DNA of 64,000 nt, taken from Comamonas_C sp026954015. GTDB taxonomy: Bacteria; Pseudomonadota; Gammaproteobacteria; Burkholderiales; Burkholderiaceae_C. This document shows, one piece after another, positions 7,991-17,557 of the stretch. A model generated the notes under the pieces. It saw only the letters and a program-made list of their open reading frames with translations, was not told the origin of the DNA and made no database searches. Location: contig JAPSFS010000007.1 of NCBI GenBank assembly GCA_035063785.1, positions 129,067 to 193,066 on the forward strand, in the 5' to 3' direction. Made by a program: the position numbers and the translations under genes. The first letter of the stretch is position 1. The number at the start of each line of letters is the position of its first letter.

Positions 7991-8075
7991 GCCGTCGTGG
8001 TGGAATTGGTAGACACGCTATCTTGAGGGGGTAGTGGCGAAAGCTGTGCGAGTTCGAGTCTCGCCGACGGCACCA
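7991..8075 (+). tRNA. tRNA-Leu (anticodon GAG)
   Basis: An 85-nt class II tRNA with acceptor GCCGTCG/CGACGGC, a D-arm with GGAATTGGTAGACA, an anticodon stem CTATC/GGTAG with loop TTGAGGG (anticodon GAG), a long variable arm, T-arm GAGTTCGAGTCTC and encoded CCA. It sits between secG and nuoA on the same strand, so it may be part of a longer transcript and released by processing. Confidence 0.97.
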
Positions 8076-8081
8076 CATTCA

Positions 8082-8121
8082 GGGCTGCTCCCGTTGCTCT
8101 TCGTGAGGGCGGGAGCGGCCC
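8082..8121 (+). promoter_or_regulatory. Long hairpin between tRNA-Leu and nuoA
   Basis: GGGCTGCTCCCG (8082-8093) pairs with CGGGAGCGGCCC (8110-8121), 12 pairs with one T-G, closing a 16-base loop. No T-run follows, so it is not a classical terminator. It starts 6 bases after the tRNA and ends 21 bases before the nuoA start, and may mark tRNA release from, or stability of, the nuo message. Confidence 0.5.
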
Positions 8122-8142
8122 CCGTGAGAAGTAGATCGACCG

Positions 8143-8502
8143 ATGAACCTTGAAGCCTACCTCCCCGTACTCTTGTTCATCCTGGTCGGTCTGGCGATCG
8201 GCGTGATTCCGCTGGTGCTGGGGTACATCCTGGGCCCGAACCGTCCAGACCCCGCCAAGAATTCCCCTTACGAATGCGGTTTCGAGGCGTTTGACGACGC
8301 GCGCATGAAATTCGACGTGCGCTACTACCTCGTCGCCATCCTGTTCATCCTGTTCGACCTGGAAATCGCCTTCCTCTTCCCCTGGGCGGTCGCGCTCAAG
8401 CAGGTGGGGATGGCGGGGTTGGTCGCCGTGCTCGTGTTCCTGGGCATCCTCGTCGTCGGGTTCGTCTACGAGTGGAAAAAAGGCGCGCTGGATTGGGAAT
8501 GA
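8143..8502 (+). CDS. nuoA: NADH-quinone oxidoreductase subunit A
   Basis: A 119-residue membrane subunit of complex I. Three transmembrane helices are visible (about residues 5-28, 63-83, 90-110). The loop after helix 1 has the family segment SPYECGFEAFDDARMKFDVRYYLVAILFILFDLEIAFLFPW, whose Cys lies near the quinone-binding region. It is the first gene of a complete nuoA-N operon starting 67 bases after tRNA-Leu. Confidence 0.97.
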   Translation: MNLEAYLPVLLFILVGLAIGVIPLVLGYILGPNRPDPAKNSPYECGFEAFDDARMKFDVRYYLVAILFILFDLEIAFLFPWAVALKQVGMAGLVAVLVFLGILVVGFVYEWKKGALDWE

Positions 8503-8526
8503 ACGTGCGTCCGAGAGGTTATTGCG

Positions 8527-9006
8527 ATGATTGAAGGCGCGATGAAGGAAGGCTTCGTCACCATGAGCTATGACGCCGTGGTGAACTGGGCCAAGACGGG
8601 CTCCCTGTGGCCCATGACTTTCGGCCTCGCGTGTTGCGCGGTCGAAATGATGCACGCTGCGGCGGCGCGCTACGACCTGGCGCGCTTCGGCGCCGAGGTG
8701 TTTCGCGCAAGCCCCCGCCAGTCCGACCTGATGATCGTCGCGGGCACGCTGTGCAACAAGATGGCGCCCGCGCTGCGCAAGGTCTACGACCAGATGGCCG
8801 AGCCGCGCTGGGTCATCTCCATGGGCTCGTGCGCCAACGGCGGCGGCTACTACCACTACAGCTATTCGGTGGTGCGCGGGTGCGACCGCATCGTGCCGGT
8901 GGACGTCTACGTGCCGGGCTGCCCGCCCACGGCCGAAGCGCTGATCTACGGCATCATCCAGTTGCAGCAGAAAATTCGCCGCACGCAAACCATAGCGCGC
9001 GCTTGA
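8527..9006 (+). CDS. nuoB: NADH-quinone oxidoreductase subunit B
   Basis: A 159-residue subunit that holds cluster N2, the last iron-sulfur centre before quinone. Ligand cysteines are visible in the tandem pair FGLACCAVEMMH, in MGSCANGGGYYHYSYSVVRGCD and in VYVPGCPPTAEAL. The protein sits in the peripheral arm next to NuoD and NuoI. It begins 24 bases after nuoA. Confidence 0.98.
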   Translation: MIEGAMKEGFVTMSYDAVVNWAKTGSLWPMTFGLACCAVEMMHAAAARYDLARFGAEVFRASPRQSDLMIVAGTLCNKMAPALRKVYDQMAEPRWVISMGSCANGGGYYHYSYSVVRGCDRIVPVDVYVPGCPPTAEALIYGIIQLQQKIRRTQTIARA

Positions 9007-9018
9007 AGGGTCCAGAGC

Positions 9019-9660
9019 ATGACTGATGTGGCGATCCGCCCCGAGGCGCTGCGCGACGCGATCGCGGCCGCGCTGGGCGAGAAGGCGAGCGCGGTGACAC
9101 TCGCGCTGGGCGAGGTGACGGCCGTGGTGCCGGTAGCCAACTACCTGGCCGCCATGCAGGTGCTGCGCGACGCGCCCACGTGCAGGTTCGAGCAGCTGCT
9201 TGACCTGTGCGCGGTGGACTATTCGGCGTGGCGCGACACCGGCGCCGACGGCCCGCGTTTTGCGGTGGTCTCGCACCTGCTGTCGGTGTCGCTCAACCAG
9301 CGCGTGCGGGTCAGGGTGTACTGCCCCGACGACGACTTCCCGGTGGTGCCGTCGGTGACGGCGCTCTGGAGTGGTGCCAACTGGTTCGAGCGTGAGGCGT
9401 TCGACCTCTTTGGCGTGGTTTTCGACGGCCACGAAGACCTGCGCCGCATCCTCACGGACTACGGGTTCATCGGCCATCCGTTCCGCAAGGATTTCCCGAT
9501 TTCGGGCGAGGTGGAAATGCGCTACGACGAGCAGCAGCGCCGCGTGGTCTACGAGCCGGTCACGATCGAGCCGCGCGAGATCACGCCGCGCATCATCCGC
9601 GAAGAGCATTACGCAGGGCTCGATCGTGGTGACCAGTGGCTGGGCGGGGCGAACCAATAA
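9019..9660 (+). CDS. nuoC: NADH-quinone oxidoreductase subunit C
   Basis: A 213-residue 30-kDa-type subunit of the peripheral arm, with the family signature ANWFEREAFDLFGVVFDGHEDLRRILTDYGFIGHPFRKDFP near residues 118-160. It is separate from nuoD, unlike the fused nuoCD of enterobacteria. Its TAA stop shares one base with the nuoD start. Confidence 0.97.
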   Translation: MTDVAIRPEALRDAIAAALGEKASAVTLALGEVTAVVPVANYLAAMQVLRDAPTCRFEQLLDLCAVDYSAWRDTGADGPRFAVVSHLLSVSLNQRVRVRVYCPDDDFPVVPSVTALWSGANWFEREAFDLFGVVFDGHEDLRRILTDYGFIGHPFRKDFPISGEVEMRYDEQQRRVVYEPVTIEPREITPRIIREEHYAGLDRGDQWLGGANQ

Positions 9661-10913
9661 TGGCTGAAATCAAGAACTATTCGCTCAACTTTGGCCCGCA
9701 GCACCCGGCCGCGCACGGCGTGCTGCGCCTCGTGCTCGAGCTGGACGGCGAAGTCGTGCAGCGCGCCGACCCGCACGTCGGCCTGCTGCACCGCGCGACC
9801 GAGAAACTCGCCGAGACCAAGACCTACATCCAGGCACTGCCCTACATGGACCGGCTGGATTACGTCTCGATGATGTGCAACGAGCACGCCTATTGCCTCG
9901 CCATCGAGAAACTGCTGGGCTTGGAAGTACCGATCCGCGCCAAGTACATCCGCGTGATGTTCTCCGAGATCACGCGCCTCTTGAACCACCTCATGTGGCT
10001 GGGTTCGCACGGCCACGACTGCGGCGCCTCGACCATGCTGCTGTGGACCTTCCGCGAGCGTGAAGATCTCTTCGACATGTACGAGGCGGCCTCCGGCGCT
10101 CGCATGCACGCGGCGTATTTCCGCCCCGGTGGCGTGTACCGTGACCTGCCCGACACCATGCCGCAGTACAGGCAGAGCAAGGTCAAGAGCGCCAAGGCGA
10201 TCGAGGAGCTCAACCGCAACCGCCAGGGCAGCCTGCTCGATTTCATCGACGATTTCACGCAGCGCTTCCCTGCCTGCGTGGACGACTATGAAGTGCTGCT
10301 CACCGAGAACCGCATCTGGAAGCAGCGCACCGTGGGGATCGGTGTGGTTTCCGCCGAGCGTGCGCTGAATCTGGGGCTCACCGGTCCCATGCTGCGTGGT
10401 TCGGGCATCGCGTGGGATCTGCGCAAGAAGCAGCCCTATGAGGTGTACGACCGCATGGACTTCGACGTGCCCGTCGGGGTCGCGGGCGACTGCTACGACC
10501 GCTACCTCGTGCGCGTGGAAGAGATGCGCCAGTCCAACCGCATCATCAAGCAGTGCGTCGACTGGTTGCGCGCGAATCCGGGGCCGGTGATCGTCGACAA
10601 CTACAAGGTGGCCCCGCCGCCGCGCGAGCGCATGAAGACGGGCATGGAAGACCTGATCCACCACTTCAAGTTCTTCTCGGAAGGTTTTCGCATCCCCGAA
10701 GGCGAGGCCTACGCGGCGATCGAGCACCCCAAGGGCGAGTTCGGCATCTATCTGGTGAGCGACGGCGCCAACAAGCCGTACCGCCTCAAGATCCGTCCGC
10801 CGGGTTTTGCGCATCTGGCGGCGTTCGACGAGTTGGTGCGGGGCCACATGATCGCCGACGCGGTGGCGATCATCGGCACGCTGGATATCGTGTTCGGAGA
10901 AGTAGACCGATGA
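9660..10913 (+). CDS. nuoD: NADH-quinone oxidoreductase subunit D
   Basis: A 417-residue 49-kDa-type subunit that forms the quinone chamber with NuoB. Visible landmarks are NFGPQHPAAHGVLRLVLELDGE near the N-terminus (the His-bearing loop contacts quinone), VGLLHRATEKLAE, YMDRLDYVSMM, and the C-terminal DIVFGEVDR. It is derived from the [NiFe] hydrogenase large subunit but lacks the nickel cysteines. ATG 9660 overlaps the nuoC stop and precedes MAEIKNYS, the usual family start. Confidence 0.98.
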   Translation: MAEIKNYSLNFGPQHPAAHGVLRLVLELDGEVVQRADPHVGLLHRATEKLAETKTYIQALPYMDRLDYVSMMCNEHAYCLAIEKLLGLEVPIRAKYIRVMFSEITRLLNHLMWLGSHGHDCGASTMLLWTFREREDLFDMYEAASGARMHAAYFRPGGVYRDLPDTMPQYRQSKVKSAKAIEELNRNRQGSLLDFIDDFTQRFPACVDDYEVLLTENRIWKQRTVGIGVVSAERALNLGLTGPMLRGSGIAWDLRKKQPYEVYDRMDFDVPVGVAGDCYDRYLVRVEEMRQSNRIIKQCVDWLRANPGPVIVDNYKVAPPPRERMKTGMEDLIHHFKFFSEGFRIPEGEAYAAIEHPKGEFGIYLVSDGANKPYRLKIRPPGFAHLAAFDELVRGHMIADAVAIIGTLDIVFGEVDR

Positions 10914-11397
10914 TGACCGAAGCGACCAAGGAGCGGTTTGCCCGCGCGGTGGCCAAGTATCCGGCAGAGCAGCGGCGCTCCGCAGTGATGGCGTGCCTCG
11001 CGATCGTGCAGCAGGAACAGGGCTGGATCAGCCAGGAAAGCGAAGTGGAAGTGGCCGCCTACCTCGGCATGCCGCCGATCGCGGTGCACGAGATCACCAC
11101 GTTCTACAACATGTACAACCAGAAGCCGGTGGGGCGCTACAAGCTCGCCGTCTGCACCAACCTGCCGTGCCAGTTGCGCGGCAGCCTGCAGGCCATGGAG
11201 CATCTGAAAGGCAAGCTCGGCATCGAGATGGGCGACACGACCGAGGATGGCGCGTTCACCCTGCAGGAATGCGAGTGCCTCGGTGCCTGCGGCGACGCCC
11301 CGGTGATGCTGGTCAACGACCGCAGCATGTGCAGCTTCATGGACAACGGCAAGCTCGATGCGCTGATCGACGGCCTGCGCACCGCGGAGGACAAGGC

Positions 11398-11401
<4 letters not shown>
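10910..11401 (+). CDS. nuoE: NADH-quinone oxidoreductase subunit E
   Basis: A 163-residue 24-kDa-type subunit with a thioredoxin-like fold that carries the [2Fe-2S] cluster N1a. Ligands are visible in VCTNLPCQLRG and ECECLGACGDAPVMLVND. The ATGATG at 10910 overlaps the nuoD stop as ATGA; either Met can be the start. The stop overlaps nuoF by 4 bases. Confidence 0.97.
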
Positions 11402-12750
<1,349 letters not shown>

Positions 12751-12765
12751 TCCCCGGAAGTACAT

Positions 12766-14904
12766 ATGGTTGAAATCGAACTGAACGGGAAAAAGGTCGA
12801 GGTACCCGAAGGCAGCATGGTCATGCATGCGGCCGAGCTCTCGGGCACCTACATCCCGCACTTCTGCTGGCACAAGAAGCTCTCCATCGCGGCCAACTGC
12901 CGCATGTGCCTGGTCGACGTGGAAAAGGCACCCAAGCCGGTGCCCGCCTGCGCCACGCCCGTGACCAACGGCATGGTCGTGCGCACGCGCACCGACAAGG
13001 CCGTGAACGCACAGAAGTCGGTGATGGAGTTCCTGCTCATCAATCACCCGCTGGACTGTCCCGTCTGCGACCAGGGCGGCGAGTGCCAGCTGCAGGACCT
13101 GGCCGTGGGCTACGGCATGTCAGCCTCGCGCTTCACCGAGGAAAAGCGCGTCGTGCTGCGCAAGGAAGCGGGGCCGTTGATCTCGATGGAGGAGATGACG
13201 CGCTGCATCCACTGCACGCGCTGCGTCCGTTTTGGCGAGGAGATCGGCGGCGTCATGGAACTCGGCATGGTCAACCGTGGCGAATTTTCCGAGATCACGA
13301 CGATCAAGGGCGACACGATCGACTCCGAGCTCTCGGGCAACATGATCGACGTCTGTCCGGTGGGCGCGCTCACGAGCAAGCCCTTCCGCTTCAGCGCCCG
13401 CACCTGGGAGCTTTCGCGCCGCCGTTCGGTCTCGCCACACGACTCCAACGGCTCCAACCTCATCGTGCAGATCAAGAACCACAAGGTGCTGCGCGTTGTT
13501 CCCTACGAGAACGAAGACGTCAACGAGTGCTGGATCGCCGACCGGGACCGTTTCTCCTACGAGGCCCTCAACTGCGACGAACGACTGACCAAGCCCATGA
13601 TCAAGCAGGGCGGCCAGTGGCAGGAAGTCGACTGGCAGACCGCCCTCGAATACGTGGGCAACGGCTTGCGCGACATCCTCGCCGAGCATGGCGCGAGCAG
13701 TGTCGGCGCGCTGGTCAGCCCCCACAGCACGCTGGAAGAGCTTTATCTCGCCAAGCAACTGGTCAACGGCCTGGGCAGCGACAACATCGACCACCGCTTG
13801 CGCGCCGCCGAATTCGAAAGCGGCGCGGGTGTGCGCTGGCTCGGCACTTCCATCGCCTCGCTCAGCACGCTGCAGTCCGTGCTGGTCGTCGGCTCCAACA
13901 TCCGCAAGGACCACCCGCTGTTCGCGCAGCGCATCCGCCAGGCCGTGCGCAAGGGTGGCTGTTCGGTCAATGCCATCAACGCCGTCGACTACGACTGGGC
14001 CATGGGCATGGGGCAGGTCATGCTTGCCTCGCCTTCTCGCTGGGCCGCAGCGCTTGCCGAAGTGGCCGCCGCCGTGGCCGCGCTGAAAGAGGTCACCGCG
14101 CCGGTGCCGGTCGCCGAAGTGGGTGCCAAGGCCAAGGCCATCGCCGCCGCGCTGGTCGCGGGCGAACGCAAGGCCGTGCTGCTGGGCAACGCCGCCGCGC
14201 ACCACGCCAAGGCGTCGAGCCTGCTGGCGCTGGCGCAGTGGATAGGCGCGCAAACGGGCGCCACGGTGGGTTATCTGACCGAAGCGGCCAACACGGTGGG
14301 CGCGCAGTGGGTCGGTGCCCAACCCGTCAAGGGCGGGCTCAACGCCGCCCAGATGCTCGCGGGCGGGCTCAAGGCTGCGCTGCTGTTCAATACCGAGCCC
14401 GAGTTCGACTCGGCCGCCGGCGCCGCCGCGGCCGAAGCGCTGGGCAAGGCTGGCATGGTAGTCACCTTCAGCCCCTTCAAGGCCAACATGGCGTTCAGCG
14501 ACGTGCTGCTGCCGATCGCGCCGTTCACCGAAACCTCGGGCACCTTCGTCAATGCCGAAGGGCGCATCCAGGGCTTTCATGCGGTGGTCAAGCCGCTGGG
14601 CGACACGCGCCCCGGCTGGAAGGTGCTGCGCGTGCTGGGCAATCTGCTTGAAATTCCGGGGATGGAGTGGGAGACCTCGCAAGAGGTGCTCGCGGCCATC
14701 ACCGGCGCGCCCGCGGGCGAGCTGGCCTTCGTGCCGGCAGACAAGTTGGACAACTCCACGAAGGCGGCACTCGTGGCCGATACGGGTGAGGTGCCCGTGC
14801 CCGTGTCGGCGAGCATCTACCAGCTCGATGGTCTGGTGCGCCGCGCGCGTGCGCTGCAAATGACGGCCGATGCGCGCGCCGCGCGTGAAGGAGGTGCTGC
14901 GTGA
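12766..14904 (+). CDS. nuoG: NADH-quinone oxidoreductase subunit G
   Basis: A 712-residue 75-kDa-type subunit. The N-terminal ferredoxin domain has the [2Fe-2S] ligands (PHFCWH, NCRMCLVD, PACATPV). Next come HPLDCPVCDQGGECQLQD (His-Cys-type N5 cluster) and the RCIHCTRCVRFGEE ... DVCPVGALTSKPF N4 cluster. The remaining two thirds resemble molybdopterin oxidoreductases but without a catalytic cofactor role in complex I. Length is typical of betaproteobacteria and shorter than E. coli NuoG. The stop overlaps the GTG of nuoH. Confidence 0.97.
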   Translation: MVEIELNGKKVEVPEGSMVMHAAELSGTYIPHFCWHKKLSIAANCRMCLVDVEKAPKPVPACATPVTNGMVVRTRTDKAVNAQKSVMEFLLINHPLDCPVCDQGGECQLQDLAVGYGMSASRFTEEKRVVLRKEAGPLISMEEMTRCIHCTRCVRFGEEIGGVMELGMVNRGEFSEITTIKGDTIDSELSGNMIDVCPVGALTSKPFRFSARTWELSRRRSVSPHDSNGSNLIVQIKNHKVLRVVPYENEDVNECWIADRDRFSYEALNCDERLTKPMIKQGGQWQEVDWQTALEYVGNGLRDILAEHGASSVGALVSPHSTLEELYLAKQLVNGLGSDNIDHRLRAAEFESGAGVRWLGTSIASLSTLQSVLVVGSNIRKDHPLFAQRIRQAVRKGGCSVNAINAVDYDWAMGMGQVMLASPSRWAAALAEVAAAVAALKEVTAPVPVAEVGAKAKAIAAALVAGERKAVLLGNAAAHHAKASSLLALAQWIGAQTGATVGYLTEAANTVGAQWVGAQPVKGGLNAAQMLAGGLKAALLFNTEPEFDSAAGAAAAEALGKAGMVVTFSPFKANMAFSDVLLPIAPFTETSGTFVNAEGRIQGFHAVVKPLGDTRPGWKVLRVLGNLLEIPGMEWETSQEVLAAITGAPAGELAFVPADKLDNSTKAALVADTGEVPVPVSASIYQLDGLVRRARALQMTADARAAREGGAA

Positions 14905-15977
14905 TCGATGGCATCTATACCGCCGGGTTGCAACTGAGCAGTGCCCCCTGGTGGACGGTTGCAGGCTGGCCCGTCATCTGGGGTCTGATCAAGATCGTCT
15001 GCGTTGTGGTGCCGCTGCTGGTTGCGGTGGCTTACATGACGCTCTGGGAGCGCAAGCTGCTGGGGTACATGCAGGTGCGCCAGGGGCCTAACCGCGTGGG
15101 CCCGTGGGGCCTGTGGCAGCCGTTCGCCGACGGCATCAAGCTGCTCACCAAGGAGCTGATCCAGCCCACGGCCTCAAGCAAGGGCCTGTTCTGGCTCGGG
15201 CCGGTGCTGGCGATCATGCCTGCGCTCGCGGCCTGGGTGGCCGTACCGTTCGCGCCCCACATGGCGGTGGCCAACATCGATGCGGGGCTGCTGCTCATCC
15301 TGGCGATCACCTCGATCGAGGTCTACGGCGTGATCGTCGCGGGCTGGTCGTCGAACTCCAAGTACGCCATGCTCGGCGCCCTGCGTGCATCGGCGCAGAT
15401 GGTGAGTTATGAGATCGCGATGGGTTTCTGCTTCCTCGTGGTCATCATGGTCACGGGCAGCCTCAACATGACGGAGATCGTCATGGGCCAGAGCCGCGGC
15501 GCGATGGCCGGCGTGGGGTTGGGCTTCCTGTCGTGGAACTGGCTGCCGCTGCTGCCGATTTTTGTGGTCTACCTCGTCTCGTGCGTGGCAGAGGTCAATC
15601 GCCACCCCTTCGACATGACCGAAGGCGAGTCGGAAATCGTCGCGGGGCACATGGTCGAGTATTCGGGCATGGGTTTCGCCATCTTCTTCCTCGCGGAGTA
15701 CGCGGCGATGTGGCTGGTGTCCACGCTCGCGGTGATCATGTTCCTGGGGGGCTGGCTGCCGCCGCTGGAGGTGCTCAGCTTCATCCCGGGCTGGATCTGG
15801 CTCGCGCTCAAGACCGCGTTTGTCGTTTCGTGTTTCATCTGGATCCGCGCCACGTTTCCGCGCTATCGCTACGACCAGATCATGCGCCTGGGCTGGAAGA
15901 TCTTCATCCCGGTCACGCTGTTCTGGCTGGTGGTGGTGGGCGTCTGGCTGGTGTCGCCGCTGAACATCTGGAAATAA
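14901..15977 (+). CDS. nuoH: NADH-quinone oxidoreductase subunit H
   Basis: A 358-residue membrane subunit with about eight hydrophobic helices that joins the peripheral and membrane arms and lines the quinone tunnel. The loop motif WERKLLGYMQVRQGPNRVGPWG and the acidic loop EVNRHPFDMTEGESEIVAG are visible. The start is GTG 14901, set by GAAGGAGG at 14887-14894 and by the 4-base overlap with nuoG. Confidence 0.97.
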   Translation: MIDGIYTAGLQLSSAPWWTVAGWPVIWGLIKIVCVVVPLLVAVAYMTLWERKLLGYMQVRQGPNRVGPWGLWQPFADGIKLLTKELIQPTASSKGLFWLGPVLAIMPALAAWVAVPFAPHMAVANIDAGLLLILAITSIEVYGVIVAGWSSNSKYAMLGALRASAQMVSYEIAMGFCFLVVIMVTGSLNMTEIVMGQSRGAMAGVGLGFLSWNWLPLLPIFVVYLVSCVAEVNRHPFDMTEGESEIVAGHMVEYSGMGFAIFFLAEYAAMWLVSTLAVIMFLGGWLPPLEVLSFIPGWIWLALKTAFVVSCFIWIRATFPRYRYDQIMRLGWKIFIPVTLFWLVVVGVWLVSPLNIWK

Positions 15978-15993
15978 GCCGGAGGAACCGTTC

Positions 15994-16506
15994 ATGGCTG
16001 CCGTTGCTGAACGCTCGACGTTCGATCTCAAGGACTTCCTCAAGAGCTTCATGCTCTGGGAAATCGCCAAGGGCATGGTGCTCACCGGGCGCTATGCGTT
16101 CCGGCGCAAGATCACGCTCGAATACCCCGAGGAACACACGCCGTTGTCGCCGCGTTTTCGCGGGCTGCATGCGCTGCGCCGCTACGACAACGGCGAGGAG
16201 CGCTGCATCGCCTGCAAACTGTGCGAGGCGATCTGCCCTGCGATGGCGATCACGATCGAATCCACGCAGCGCGAGGACGGCACGCGCCGCACGACGCGCT
16301 ACGACATTGACCTGACCAAGTGCATCTTCTGCGGCTTCTGCGAAGAGAGTTGCCCGACTGACTCCATCGTCGAGACCCACATCTTCGAGTACCACGGCGA
16401 AAAGCGTGGAGACCTGTACTTCACCAAGGAGATGCTGCTGGCCGTGGGCGATCGCTACGAGCCCGAAATTGCCGCGGCACGCGCGGCCGACGCCAAGTAC
16501 CGTTGA
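15994..16506 (+). CDS. nuoI: NADH-quinone oxidoreductase subunit I
   Basis: A 170-residue ferredoxin-like subunit carrying clusters N6a and N6b. Two 4Fe-4S motifs are clear: CIACKLCEAICP and CIFCGFCEESCP, each followed by the internal Pro. An amphipathic N-terminal helix (FLKSFMLWEIAKGMVLTGRY) likely sits on the membrane. A GGAGG-type ribosome site precedes the start. Confidence 0.98.
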   Translation: MAAVAERSTFDLKDFLKSFMLWEIAKGMVLTGRYAFRRKITLEYPEEHTPLSPRFRGLHALRRYDNGEERCIACKLCEAICPAMAITIESTQREDGTRRTTRYDIDLTKCIFCGFCEESCPTDSIVETHIFEYHGEKRGDLYFTKEMLLAVGDRYEPEIAAARAADAKYR

Positions 16507-16552
16507 ACGGCGCAGCGCCCGCCACGCCCGACACCTTCAAAAGATCCGATTC

Positions 16553-17221
16553 ATGGACGCTCAAGCCGGTTTTTTCTATCTCTTCTCCGCGGTGCTGCTG
16601 TACGCGGCGTTTCGCGTCATCACCGCGCGCAACCCGGTGCATGCGGTGCTGCACCTGATCCTGGCGTTTTCGCAGGCTGCGGGCATCTGGCTGCTGCTGA
16701 GGGCGGAGTTCCTCGCGATCGTGCTCGTGCTGGTGTACGTCGGCGCGGTGATGGTGCTGTTCGTGTTCGTGGTGATGATGCTCGACATCCGCATGGACAC
16801 GCTGCGCGGCAGCCTGTGGCGGCACTTCCCGCTGGCGGCGTTCGTCGGTGGCCTGGTGGCGTTCGAGATGGGCGCGGTCCTGATGACGGGCTTTCGCGGT
16901 GTCGATGAGCCCAAGGCCATGGGCGTCGCACTCGATGCGGCGGGGCAGGCGGTGGCGTATTCGAATACCCGGGAGCTGGGCAAGCTCATGTACAGCCAGT
17001 ACCTCTACCCGATCGAGATCGCCGCGGTGATCTTGCTGGTTGCGATGATCGCCGCGATCGCACTGACGCTGCGCCACCGCAAGGACACGCGCGCGATTGA
17101 CGCGGGCGTGGCGGTGCGCGTGCGGCCGCAGGACCGACTGGTGATGGTGAAGATGGCCGCGACGCAGCAAGCCGCGCCGGTCGAGGAGGCGGCGCCGACC
17201 GCCGAGGAGAAGCAAGCATGA
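16553..17221 (+). CDS. nuoJ: NADH-quinone oxidoreductase subunit J
   Basis: A 222-residue membrane subunit with five predicted helices. The family segment RNPVHAVLHLILAFSQAAGIWLLL and the helix with YVGAVMVLFVFVVMML (site of the pi-bulge in complex I) are visible. The C-terminal 30 residues are a soluble Glu/Ala-rich tail. ATG 16553 gives the usual MDA start; upstream in-frame codons run into nuoI. The stop overlaps nuoK as ATGA. Confidence 0.96.
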   Translation: MDAQAGFFYLFSAVLLYAAFRVITARNPVHAVLHLILAFSQAAGIWLLLRAEFLAIVLVLVYVGAVMVLFVFVVMMLDIRMDTLRGSLWRHFPLAAFVGGLVAFEMGAVLMTGFRGVDEPKAMGVALDAAGQAVAYSNTRELGKLMYSQYLYPIEIAAVILLVAMIAAIALTLRHRKDTRAIDAGVAVRVRPQDRLVMVKMAATQQAAPVEEAAPTAEEKQA

Positions 17222-17526
17222 GCCTGACGCTGGGCCACTACCTGACATTGGCGGCGTTGCTTTTCGCCATTTCCGTCATCGGCATCTTCCTCAACCGCAA
17301 GAACCTCATCGTGCTGCTGATGGCGATCGAGATGATGCTGCTGTCGGTGAACATCAACTTCGTCGCCTTCTCGCACTATCTCGGCGACATGCACGGGCAG
17401 ATCTTCGTGTTCTTCATCCTGACCGTGGCGGCCTCTGAAGCGGCCATCGGACTGGCGATCCTGGTGCTGTTGTTCCGCAACAAGAACAGCATCGACGCGC
17501 AGGACATCAACACCCTCAAGGGTTGA
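17218..17526 (+). CDS. nuoK: NADH-quinone oxidoreductase subunit K
   Basis: A 102-residue, three-helix membrane subunit. The conserved segment NRKNLIVLLMAIEMMLLSVNINFV carries the proton-pathway glutamate in helix 2, and AASEAAIGLAILVLLFRN carries the second glutamate in helix 3. It is coupled to nuoJ. Confidence 0.98.
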   Translation: MSLTLGHYLTLAALLFAISVIGIFLNRKNLIVLLMAIEMMLLSVNINFVAFSHYLGDMHGQIFVFFILTVAASEAAIGLAILVLLFRNKNSIDAQDINTLKG

Positions 17527-17557
17527 TCCGCCACCACGTACAGCAAGGCTTTTGGTC

